Source of the DNA: Gordius sp. MW1
Lineage: Eukaryota > Nematomorpha > Gordioida > Gordea > Gordiidae
Direction of reading: 5' to 3'
Length of the DNA: 64,000 nt
Assembly: GCA_964036665.1 (NCBI GenBank)
Contig: OZ038529.1
Coordinates: forward strand, 17,244,060-17,308,059
Shown: one piece after another, positions 25,042 to 35,439 of the stretch
Layout of the letters: each line of letters starts with the position of its first letter
Numbering within the stretch: position 1 is the stretch's first letter
Translations under genes and position numbers: made by a program
Notes under the pieces: model-generated
What the model saw: the letters and a program-made list of their open reading frames with translations, nothing else
Database searches by the model: none
What the model was told of the DNA's origin: nothing

Positions 25042-25245
25042 TTAAGTAGTTGAATCTGCATGTGATTGATCATTATCTCCAAGAGAATGATCTGCATTAG
25101 ATACTATGCTATTACTTGGCTTTATATGTTTATAAGAAAATAATTTTTCTGAGATTATGTTATAGATAGGCAGAATGTATGGACTAATATATTTAAGCCA
25201 TATCAATAATAATATAGGGATAACTAGGCATGATATGCAGGCCAT
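25042..25245 (-). CDS. UPF0729 / C18orf32-like small membrane protein
   Basis: The 67-aa product starts 'MACISCLVIPILLLIWLKYI' and continues 'SPYILPIYNIISEKLF'. This matches the N-terminus of the metazoan C18orf32 family, which starts M-x-C-I-x-C-I/L-V-I-P and has a Pro-Tyr-I-x-P motif after the first hydrophobic stretch. The rest is a short polar tail ending in acidic and Ser/Thr residues, as in the family, whose human member is 76 aa. I chose the second in-frame ATG (25245) because family members begin there; six extra codons lie upstream from 25263 in frame. The human protein is reported at the ER and lipid droplets. No other exon was identified. Low-complexity AT-rich surroundings give no hint of regulation. 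Confidence 0.85.
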   Translation of the reverse strand: MACISCLVIPILLLIWLKYISPYILPIYNIISEKLFSYKHIKPSNSIVSNADHSLGDNDQSHADSTT

Positions 25246-28206
25246 TAAAGGGCAATATCTCAAATTATGTTTGGTTTAGCATAGCACAGCCTAAACATTC
25301 TATATTCAAGGTGGCAAATTACGATGTCATTAAATTCTATATTCACAAACAACAGTATCGCATTCGTTAATTTGTAAGCAATTACTTGCAAATAATAAAC
25401 CACCCTAGTTTGCCTCAGCATTTCAAACATCCTTAGTTGCAATGGAATTTTATTAATTAGCTTATATAAAACTTTTTATTTTATATAGAAACTATAAAAA
25501 GGGAAGAAGTCATTTCAATTATTTTAGAATGCTTACCATAACTTTATATAGTAAATTCTTTTATACTTTCTAAACTACAACCTTTTTACTTAATTAAAAT
25601 TTACGTATATTTTTTGATTAAGCAATTACAAATTGAATTCTTGACAGTAATAATTTTAATTTATTATAGTGTATTTATTGAGAATGAATGTGAATTTGTT
25701 GATAAAATTTCTCATATACAGTCGAAGTCGTATAGGTAGTAATCGAATAAATGGTAAGTGTCAGATAAATAACCGCGACGTTTTAGCACATAAACCATTA
25801 GGCTAATTTTGCTTATAAATGATAATTGGATAGATGTTAATAATGGCAAAATTTTAGGCAAAATTTATAATTTCATATGCATATTTTGGTACTTAATTGA
25901 AATGCTTATTATTATTACATATTATTATAAATGAGTTTTCCTTGTTTAATAAATTTAAAATGAATAGGAAAACCACCCTATTGTGATATATAAATAATAT
26001 AAAAATCGATAGTGTTAAATAAAAGAAAAATGGGGAAGATATATAAATAATATAAAAATCGATAGTGTTAAATAAAAGAAAAATGGGGAATGAAAAACCC
26101 AAAAAAGTTTTTTATATACCCCCAAAAGAGCGAGACAGAAACATCTTCGCCACTCTAAGTCGTTTAGGCCGCTTCCCAATCAGAGCTGCTAGCTTCTCGA
26201 CCAAAAGCGTACGATATTTCAGTTAAATTATAGGTGATGTCGCTATACCACACATCAGCTATCGGCACCAACATAGGCACCAGATGTAAAAAATGTCATC
26301 AGACGTATCTCGCATAAAATGCAACTCCGCCTACCATAATCACCTGGGAGCAATGAACTCCATCACGGTAACCTTGGACCTGACTACAATGGTATTACCT
26401 TTTTTTATATTACATGCGACGTTCCGGTACTACCCAAAAAAATAAGTTAATCATGCGCAGGGGCAAACATATTTGCCCACCCAGGAAACTCGACCTCATC
26501 AAACCTATAAAGGTGATAGAGCATATAGCCACAAAAAACAAGTCATAACAGGCATTAAGTCCTCGAAAATTAATTCGGCTCTGGGTTATACGTGAGCTCG
26601 CAATACTTAATTAATATCCGAAACCTCATCGTACACGCATTGCTCTGTACCGGCAGAATTCATTCGGGCTTGGCCCTACCGTCCCTATGCACTGTCATTA
26701 TTCATCAGCACATATTGACCACACTGCCCTGTACAAGCAACTTTCATACATAACGTTACGTACCATCACGTCATTTTGTCCACCCGCCATATTCCAAAAT
26801 CAAGCAGGTACCGACACAATTTTCCAGAATCGCAATAGCGTTCCACAGCACCGGAATCACATACCTTCGGCCCTCTATTATCGCACTGTCAGATACCAGC
26901 TGATCAATCAAGGACAATGAAAGACAGCGATTGACGGTCACATGCGCGTCAATCATATTCATAAATATTAAATGAATTTCAAGCGAAAGAAGAAAAGGCG
27001 AAAAAATTGAAGGAATAAAACATGCATTATAAAAATTATTTACCTTCGCTCGATTCTATTGGGACGAACTAACTCATCGTATTGAAAGCTTAAAAATATT
27101 GCCATATTCTTCTTGTGGTATACTGTAGTATACACGTCTTACACGTCTTTTCCTTTACATTTAATTTTACTTACGAGTGTGTGACTTTCCCCCCCCCCTA
27201 CGCGCTTACACGTGTTTGTTATTTCTGTCCCCCATATATGATTATTGATAAAGATGAACAGTCATCATTGAATTTTATACACAACGTATATCGAGAGTTG
27301 TTTGATTTTTTCGATCATTATAATAGTTCTTGTAATTTTCTCGGATATAAATAAATAAATTAACATACCATGTAAAGTGAAAAGGTTTAATAAGCCTCTT
27401 CCATTAATTGGAAGAGGCCAGGCAGTATCCTAATATATCCCATTATACTCCTGATTCTCCTTCCTTTAAACCTATTTTAAATCGTGTTCTGGCGGACCTT
27501 TCCTTTATTTAAGTATTTGGCCGCCGGAACATCATGATTGGTGTCAGAATTTTTACCCACGCCCGAAGGAAGAAAACAATAATTATTCAACAAGGAAATA
27601 ATTAATATGGAAAAGTTGTTTAAAAACAATTTGGAACATATCTCTTCCCCCCCCCCTCCTTCTCAATAGAATGGAGCATAATCTTGAAATTAAAATTCTC
27701 ATCATTGAAAAGAAACAACTTGCTAATTATCACCTAATTGCTTCGGAATCTAATTGAAAACTGAATCAAAAGCTATAAATTAGGTCGGGCTTGAGTCTAC
27801 ATCCATAATTGTAAAGGAAGCAGGTGTCTCCTTAATTTTCAGATGAGGGCAAGGTTTCAAATAATTAGACTAGTTCCTCATGTATGGAAGGCAAATAAAA
27901 ATGCTGAAAATTCTTCATTTAAGATGGATCGTAGAGATTTTCAGAACGACATAAAATTCACAACAGAATGATCCGATAACAAATGGCAATACTCGACGAA
28001 TGAAAGAAAAACGAAGAGAAGATTCCCCTCGTCAACTAAAGAAAAACCAGACAAACCACTCAAGGATATGATATCCAACGAAAACAGATGATTCATAGAA
28101 ATATCAATTATTCAAAACCAACCCTCAGTAATTCTCAAGGCCTAAATTCGTCAAATTTGGTAAGATAAAATTCAACGAAAAAACACACTTGAACTATACA
28201 CATAAA
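25246..28206. other. Intergenic DNA, no gene recognised
   Basis: No supported coding region. It contains a perfect 53-bp tandem duplication (25985-26090), and a less AT-rich island without homopolymer runs (about 26110-26960) of unknown origin. A block at 27113-27190 recurs at 29887-29945 (GTGGTATACTG then GTATACACGTCTTTTCC). Confidence 0.45.
25985..26090 (+). repeat. Perfect 53-bp tandem duplication
   Basis: Two adjacent 53-bp units beginning GATATATAAATAATATAAAA and ending GAAAAATGGGGAA lie at 25985-26037 and 26038-26090. I see no difference between them, which suggests a recent duplication or an assembly artefact. Confidence 0.85.
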
Positions 28207-29032
28207 TCTTATATATAAAAATGAAACTATGTATGTATATATGTGTGTATGCCGCCACCAATTCTGAAAAACTACCAGACCGATTTGGCTCGAAATTTCA
28301 CAGTTTTGTCCTGACACTCTGGAGCATGTTTTAAGATTTGTTCGAACCAAATCGGTCCAGTAGTTTCCGAGTTTGTTTTATACGTTTTGACGTTTAATAA
28401 AATGTCAATCAAACGCAACCTCATGACGTACTGCGTATCTATCGTTTGTAGTGTGATAAATGAAGGCTTGTGCTGCGGAAATGGAAACTTTTTACGATTC
28501 GAAACACTAAATCAATTTATTTTTTTGCTTATTTTTCACGTCAATTATTATTATTATAGGATGGTCGTGTCCCCTCCTGCGTGGCTAAATAAATTAAAAA
28601 AATCTAATTTTGTCATTTTTTGCAGTTAAATAAGGAGAAAAATGAAAATACTTTTTACAAAGTGCCAATAAATGTTAATATATCTCAGTTCTACGGATAT
28701 TATTAAGTTCAGAATTAAAAGTTTTATTCCAAAACAAATAATTACAATTATGATATTGTTTCTTAATTACAAAAAATTAAAAAAAATTGCTTGAAGGGCC
28801 AGGGGGCCAAAGATTTTTCCCTTGGGGGGGGGCATGGGGCCAGGTTTTCTTTCTTGGGTGGGCCTGGGCCTTGGACCCTCTTTAACTATTTGTTTAAAAA
28901 TTTTTGCATAATAAACACTTACCAATTATATTTGATATATTCTTAATCTATTGAAATTTATCTATAAGATGATATATATTCTGCTAATACACCCGGGTAA
29001 ATGGCAAAACAACGTTTGTCGGGTTCATCTAG
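28207..29032 (+). mobile_element. Non-autonomous Helitron, first of an end-to-end pair
   Basis: Starts TCTTATATATAAAAATGAAA and ends with the stem ACCCGGGTAAATGG..CGGGTTCATCTAG, CTAG at 29029-29032. TC at the start and hairpin plus CTAG at the end are the Helitron signature. The 5' 200 bp match copy two (GCCGCCACCAATT, CAGACCGATTTGGCT, CCTGACACTC). The middle includes a G-rich scrap at 28801-28880. No coding capacity. Confidence 0.85.
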
Positions 29033-29363
29033 TCTTATATATAAAAATGAAACTATGTGTGTGAGTGTGTATATATGCCGCCACCAATTTTAAAAAACTA
29101 CCAGACCGATTTGGCTAAAAATTTCACAGTATATTCCTGACACTCCGGAGCATGTTTTAAAATTTTTTCGAGCCAAATCGGACCAGTAGTTTTCGAGTAT
29201 TCGTACGCGTTGCACTGTATACGGAAATAGAACAATAGAAGTAGAACATATAGACATCCTTTATTTTTACTTCAAAAACCGCTTTATCACCATACCGTAA
29301 AATTCCAACATATTTTAATACACCCGGGTAAATGGCAAAACAACGTTTGCCGGGTTCATCTAG
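29033..29363 (+). mobile_element. Non-autonomous Helitron, second of the pair
   Basis: A 331-bp element that starts TCTTATATATAAAAATGAAA immediately after the CTAG of copy one and ends in its own TTTGCCGGGTTCATCTAG (CTAG at 29360-29363), followed by T. It uses the A/T-type target created at the end of the first copy. Confidence 0.88.
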
Positions 29364-30561
29364 TAAATTATAAATTTAACGAACAAACAACACACTTGAA
29401 TTATACACATATATTAATTATAAGAAAATTACGTTATTAATCCATATTACCCCCCCCCCCCCGCGTTTTCTTTGACAATTAATTGGCGCTCTGCCCAGGC
29501 ACAAGAAATGATAATTTTCAAAATGGCAATTTACAATCTAGATTAATTATAATTTCTGTTGAGGCTGTTGCTCGGTGAGTGACAGAGCTAGAAAAAAAAA
29601 TCCTTTAGCCATGACGTACCCTTTTTATCGCTGATTTACACATATATCAATAGTGTGAGCAAAGGCCAGAGCTGGTGCTAGTTGCCAGATGTTGGAATTT
29701 ATGTAGGCTGAACAACGAATCTAAAGTTTAATCGTACGTATAAAATGTTATGACTTTTATTGTAAAAGATTAAATAGACGCCGCCTCGATATCCATATAA
29801 AAGAAAGTTGCACTTAACAACACTGAACTCCTAGACCTTTATCGGAAGTACACTAAGTTTTTGACTTCTCAATAAAAGGGAAAGGTGTGGTATACTGGAG
29901 TATACACGTCTTTTCCTTTACATTTAATTTTTACGTGCGTGTCACAAACCTACGGATGATGCCTACAAAGAGCTTAGGAAGTTTTTTTACTCTCAATAAA
30001 ACATTATAATTACAAGAGACAAGTATTGCCCATTTTAAACCATCTGTACTCTCTAACAATTATTCATGGTGCTGGTATCATGACACATTAGGGGCGAATG
30101 CAAGAAAATGTGTGCAATCATGTTATTACGGACAAAATGAATAAAGGCAGAGGTTGGACAGAGTACATGAGAGTACATACTACGTACGCGATATTTACTA
30201 ACACATCTCTCTGCCCCTTCACCTACTCTCCTCTCTTTCTCCTCCACTCCCGCTTCCTCCATGTATGCGCGGATTGATATGGGGGCGGGATTGGAAGAGA
30301 AGGCTGTTGTCACTCAGCCCGCCCGTTCAAAAAATCATACAATTCCGGGCCCGGCCAAAGTTCTCAAAATATTAAATTAAAGGCTCCGGGCCCGGCCCGC
30401 TAATTTTATACAGAGCTCGGACCGGGCTCGTATAAATTTTTTTTAGATTTTAATTTTACCGAAATAGCAAACAATATATAGGTGTTAAAAATGTTAATAT
30501 ATTTAAAGAGGCGACCTAGGGAAAAAAATTTTTACAAGTGGCATTGGAATATATAAAATTA
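29364..30561. other. Intergenic DNA with repeat scraps
   Basis: No gene is visible. The left edge (29365-29405) repeats, imperfectly, the 35 bp lying left of the Helitron pair. GC-rich CCGGGCCCGG motifs at 30305-30440 belong to the TAGAGACC hAT-type family. Confidence 0.45.
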
Positions 30562-30640
30562 CTAGCTGTCCCAGCAAACGTTGTTTTGCTATATAAATTA
30601 TTTCTAGAAAATGCTATAAGAGATGTGCATGCTCATCGTT
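30562..30640 (-). mobile_element. Helitron 3' end, truncated
   Basis: ACTAGCTGTCCCAGCAAACG followed by TTGTTTTGCTATATAAATTA is the reverse complement of the 3' terminus of Helitron II (35211 onward). CTAG is at 30562-30565. How far the remnant extends to the right is unclear. Confidence 0.7.
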
Positions 30641-30887
30641 ATGCCTCGATCATATCATGAGCGATTAAAATATAATTGTCTTATGGGAAATAATTCACGA
30701 ACTTAATGTAGGAAGAATTAACACGCTAAATACAAAATATAAACACATAAAGCAAAGTACTTAACAAAAATCTGATGTTAAGTTAACGTCAAATTTTTTA
30801 TTGCTTTGCTTTGCACATTTTGCCTATAAAAATATACTGTCAAATAAATTAATACATGAAAGAATTATTTAATTTGTAAATTGCCAC

Positions 30888-32319
30888 TAGAGACCTGCAA
30901 AATCGATTTTTTTAAGGCCCGGCCCGACCCGGCCCGGGCTCGGAATTTAAAATGGGGAAATAGGCCCGGCCCGGGCCCGAATTTTAGCATCTTTAAAAAT
31001 AAGCCCGGGCCCGGCCCGGGCCCTGCCCGGAATTTTTATAATTGCAGGAATTTAATTAAAAATGCACATAATATAATTTTACTCGATAATGGAACTATTT
31101 TGATGCAAAAAAAACACAGGCATCAAAAATTTTCGCGTTTAAATTTGTTCTCCGGTCTTCATAAATCCGGCCCGCTGACTAAAAACACCTCTTACTCGAG
31201 GCAGATGAAGTAGGTGTCGAAAATATCTTAAAACAAGGGAGCTACGCGCTAGAAATTGACCACTCTGGTCTTTCCACTACGCCTCTGGATTTCGAATCAA
31301 ATCGAATATTTTTAGTATTCCATTTGGATTCGATATTTTTATTTGAAAAATTCTCGATTCGAGAGTCGTACAATATTAAAATAATGATTCGAATTCGATT
31401 CGAAAAAAATTTTAAGATTCGTTCGATTATTTTTCAAGGTTTTTAATTCCTAAATTTCGCTATAAATGAATTTATTCATAAAAATGGAAAGATTGAACAT
31501 AAAAATATTAAAGGCAAAAATGACAAAATATCGATATTTTAGTAAGTTTTTGTTTGTTATATAAGGCAAACTTAGACGATGATTGCAGGTTGCAAATTCG
31601 ATGATTTATTATGGTCCCAAACCATTAACTTATTTTTTTTCTTCAGTATCAAAATTATTTAAATTGATATGTCTCTAATTAAAAGTCGCCTATATGGCAT
31701 AAATTAGAGTTTATCTATTATTTAGTTTCGGTACCCGTACAACGGGTTATTATCTTGTTTCATTATAAATCCAGAATGTTTACGTAATAAAATCTCGGCA
31801 TATATATAAGGTTATTGCATATCAAAATATATTATTTATAGTTTAATTATTTATGTTAAAGTTTAATGGATAAGTACAGAAAATAAAAATAAATATTAAA
31901 TAATAGTTGACCTAAAATGTTAGCAAAAATATTGGAAATTTTTTTGAAGTTGAACCCCATACTCTATGTAAAGTGATATTTTTCTATTTTGGGTATGCTT
32001 ATAAAATTTAAGTGATCGGAGAAAATAACTAATTTGCGGAAAGATGAAAACAGCTTAATTATTTTCGTCTTGTATATTTAAAATAACTATCAAGTTTAAA
32101 TAAGATTTCGAATTCCTTTTTTAATTTTTTGTAATTATTGTTTTAAACAGAACAAAGAACTACCTAAGCTACGACTTATAAATTATTTACTTCTAAATTA
32201 TTCCGGGCCGGGCCTATATTTTATGAATTAGGCCCGGCCCGGAATTTTAAAGTTTCAAAATTTTAGGCCCGGGCTTTTCCGGGCCGGGCCGGGCCTCGGG
32301 CCGCCCGTGCAGGTCTCTA
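30888..32319. mobile_element. hAT-type non-autonomous element with GC-rich ends
   Basis: This 1,432-bp element begins TAGAGACCTGCA and ends TGCAGGTCTCTA and is flanked by the 8-bp duplication ATTGCCAC (30880-30887 and 32320-32327). Both subterminal parts are packed with GGCCCGGCCCGGG motifs. The AT-rich core has no transposase. A patch at 31275-31440 with repeated ATTCGAATC / GATTCGAA motifs looks like another small insertion. Confidence 0.92.
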
Positions 32320-32684
32320 ATTGCCACAGGTTTGTTTTTTTATTAAAGGTGCTAATAACTTGGTCCCGCAAAATCACGATTCTGGCAAATGGCCGTTTTC
32401 GGAGTTCAATCAAAACCCCAACCTGCCCTGAAAATCTGATTTTGGCGCCTGAACATATTTTAGCGCGTCCAGCTTTTCACTTATTTGTGCAAACTACAAT
32501 TTTGCTTACATCAGATTAGAAATTTTAGGTATATCATTGGCCGCCAACCGAGCTCTATTGCAATAGGGTCTCATTGTTATCATGTTTTGCTGATATATTG
32601 TGTAGTTTAAGCCAACAGGTACCGTTATAAACGTAGCCCGACCCTCTACCCTCAATTTGCCCTCCGTTAATTTTTATTATTGCT

Positions 32685-32870
32685 TAAATTGCATAGCAAA
32701 TGAATGCTCCCATACGAATTTAGAAGAGCCTAATAAGGCCACACAAAGACATCAAGTAGACAGGGGTTTAAGGGGCGGAGCCCCTTGATTAAGGTTTAGA
32801 GGGGCAGCCCCAGCCGGGGTATAGGGGTGAAGCCCTTTATTTGAATCTTCTTTTTCTTTATCAGTTATTT
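32685..32870 (+). mobile_element. 3' end fragment of a Helentron-like element
   Basis: TTAAATTGCATAGCAAATG (about 32685-32703) resembles the 3' subterminal repeat of the copies at 12 and 54 kb. Downstream lie hairpins GGGGCGGAGCCCC (about 32774-32786) and GGGGTGAAGCCC, in the place of the GGGCCGAAGGCCC hairpin of those copies. Confidence 0.55.
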
Positions 32871-32929
32871 GGTCCCACGGTCGTGGGGTTTGTTTTGATA
32901 AGTTTCTTGCATCTTGACCGGGTGAGTGC

Positions 32930-33250
32930 CATGTCTTGACTACTCTTTAGTTTTCATAACTTTATCGCCTTGCCTGTTCCATGTGACACGGAGTCGTCCT
33001 CTTCCTCTCTTCTCCGGCACCTCCATGTCCTGTACTTTTCGATTTAGGTCGTTCGTGTCCCCCTTAGTATGTCTTCATACCACCTTAACCGATTTTTGTT
33101 AATCATGTCCGCCATAGGTTGAATATTCATTTTTGTCATGAGAAAGTCATTCGTCATATGATCGAGCTTAGTTTACGCCAAGCTCCACCGTAGAATTCTC
33201 ATCTCTGTGTCTTTTATAAGCTTTCCTTCCCTGGTGTTTAATGCCGATGC
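32930..33250 (-). pseudogene. RTE LINE C-terminal fragment
   Basis: Minus-strand codons read 'DTEMRILRW', 'KLDHMTNDFLMTKM' and 'NRLRWYEDI', with a basic 'RRREERGRLRVTW' after a shift. This is the conserved RTE tail (E-M-R-M-L-R-W..R-L-R-W-F-G-H followed by a GRP-rich basic segment). At least two in-frame stops are present. No RT or endonuclease part adjoins it, as expected for a 5'-truncated copy. Confidence 0.75.
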
Positions 33251-33612
33251 TTATTAATCAATTTTTAATTCCTTAATTAATTTATTATCATGATGTCAAG
33301 TTCGACAGTAAATCGTGCAATGGTTCAGGTGGTTTTTCAATCTCCGTTAGTCGAACTTATTTTTATATTTAAGTGCAAGACAATGCGAACATACCTTGTT
33401 TATAGTACCAATCACCACTTAAGGGGCGTAATATTCAACATCAGGCTCATACTGGAATGCTAGTCGAAGGAATGACGCCGATTTAAATGCTCGATGTACT
33501 TGTTGGCGTTGTTAGTCATTTGCTCTACGTGTGTTGATTACAAATCGTCGTAGTCCACTTGAGAGAAGGATCCTTATAACTGTAAGGGATTTTATGTGCG
33601 ATTGGTTTCAGG

Positions 33613-34197
33613 TAGAGATGCACCGATACCAAGTATCAGCATGGTATCGGCGCCGATACCTTGCCAAAAGTATCGGCCGATACTTTGCTAGTATCGGCAA
33701 TTACCAAGCCGATACCTTTTTTAATATGAAACTCAAAAAATAATACTTATAGTATCTCCTACGATTAAAAAATAGAGGACTTTTCAAATTTTTTGAAAAT
33801 TGTTTCATTTGATTGGCTATAAATATTTCTATGTGGAGTATAATAAACTCATTGACCATCTGTTCCGACTGCGCTTTTAAGTAAATATTATTTTATTTTA
33901 AAAATTATTATATATTAAGCCTTAGATGGATTCTTTAGATACACTATGGAGATATTTTGTTGTGTCAGCAGATGAAAAAATTGTAATCTGTGAATTATGC
34001 AAAGCTAAAATAAGTCGTGGGGGCAAAGACAAACATTCCTTTAACACTTCAAATTTAAGGAAACATTTAAAAACTAGACATTTAGTATAAAAATTTTTTT
34101 ATTATAAGTATCGGCATGGTATCGGTATCGGCAAAAAAATCTTAAGTATCGGCTGGTATCGGTATCGGCACAAAATAGTGGTATCGGTGCATCTCTA
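33613..34197 (+). mobile_element. hAT-type element retaining a BED zinc finger
   Basis: The 585-bp element starts TAGAGATGCACCGATACC and ends GGTATCGGTGCATCTCTA, with a perfect 8-bp duplication GTTTCAGG at 33605-33612 and 34198-34205. Subterminal parts repeat GGTATCGG and GCCGATAC several times. Most of the transposase is deleted; a 54-codon BED-finger frame remains. Confidence 0.95.
33926..34090 (+). CDS. BED-type zinc finger, N-terminal remnant of hAT transposase
   Basis: The 54-aa frame opens with ATG at 33926 and closes with TAA at 34088. It reads as one complete BED finger: aromatic residues 'LWRYF' near the start, the Cys pair in 'CELC', an 'FNTSNLRKHL' helix and the His pair in 'KHLKTRH'. 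BED fingers bind DNA, and in hAT transposases this domain sits at the N-terminus and recognises subterminal repeats. Here the rest of the transposase is missing, so the frame may be the first exon left behind in a deletion derivative. It has no internal stop. Expression or domestication cannot be judged from sequence. Confidence 0.8.
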   Translation: MDSLDTLWRYFVVSADEKIVICELCKAKISRGGKDKHSFNTSNLRKHLKTRHLV

Positions 34198-34879
34198 GTT
34201 TCAGGGGAGGGAGGAGTTAGAATATGTATAAAAATAGTTGCGGCAATATAAACAAAATACATAAAATATAAAAAACGAAAACCAAATAATAAAAAGAGCT
34301 ATTTTAATATAAATCGAGAGGATCTTCCAAAAGTTGCCAAAAATCCGCCAACGATGTAAAATATTTTTGGCATAATCATACATAATAAAAAGGGTGTGGA
34401 TGTTCAGAGAGGTGGAGAACGTCTTTCTAACTACTAAAAATAGGTAAAACCTGTTTCCAAAGGTGCCCAAACCGAAGCGACAGGGATAAAACTCTTTAGA
34501 GTTAAAAAGGCTTTGTATTTGTTGATTTTCAGCCCTTCAGCAACAAATAACAATTTGCATTTTTTGGATGATATTCAGTCTTTTTATCTTACATTATTAT
34601 TAGGCAAAAGGCACATCTTTCTTTTAAAATATCTTTTGAGAAATTTTCCTCTTTAAATATATTATTTACTGGGTATATATAAATTTTATTTTAGTTTTAT
34701 GATTATTCATGTGCTTATATATATATTTATAGTAATTTTTTTAATTATATTAAAAATGATCCTACATTTAATTATTAATTACCCCACAATTATGTGGGTT
34801 ATAGAGTTCTATCCTTAACTACATAAAAGTAAACTTACTCAAAATTTAAACAACTGTATATTCCAATTTTCAAAGAACA

Positions 34880-35062
34880 CGATAGATACGCAGTACGTCA
34901 TGAGGTTGCGTTTGATTGACATTAAACGTCAAAACATATAAAACTTGACCGTCTTATGACTTAGAGGTTTCGGATATAGTTTAAAAACTAGGCTCAGACC
35001 TACCAATCATTCGCAGAAATTTCCATCCAAATCGGTCCAGCCGTTTCGGAGGAGTTGAATAT
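34880..35062 (-). mobile_element. Helitron 5' region fragment
   Basis: On the minus strand it begins near CTCCTCCGAAACGGCTGG and continues through GATTTGGATGGAAATTTC, the same block that follows the 5' terminus in Helitrons I and II. It ends near CAATCAAACGCAACCTCATG. It is separated from Helitron II by a GC-rich hAT-type scrap (about 35065-35190). Confidence 0.65.
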
Positions 35063-35439
35063 CTACTGATGGGGCTCGGGCGGACCTGAGATTTTTTTGA
35101 CGGGCTGAACGGGCCTGACGTTTTATAATCGGGCTTGAACGCGCCAGATATTATTTAAACGGACATGGAATTACAAAGGTCCTTAAAAGTCAGACAATTA
35201 TATAAATATACTAGCTGACCCGCCAAACGTTGTTTTGCTATACACATTATTTCTAAAAAATATTAAAAGTGTATGGGTATGTGGTTATGATTAAAATAAG
35301 AATGGGGCGTTGTGACAATGTTGGCTATAAAATGACAGTATACACTAATCATTTATTAATTTCATTCTTTATACTTTATTAAATAATTTCTGATACCTAT
35401 ATATACATCGAATTATGACGATTAAAAAAAAATTCATCA

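Noticed and set aside
30053-30313. Minus-strand 86-codon frame
   Set aside because: No similarity to known proteins and no gene structure around it.
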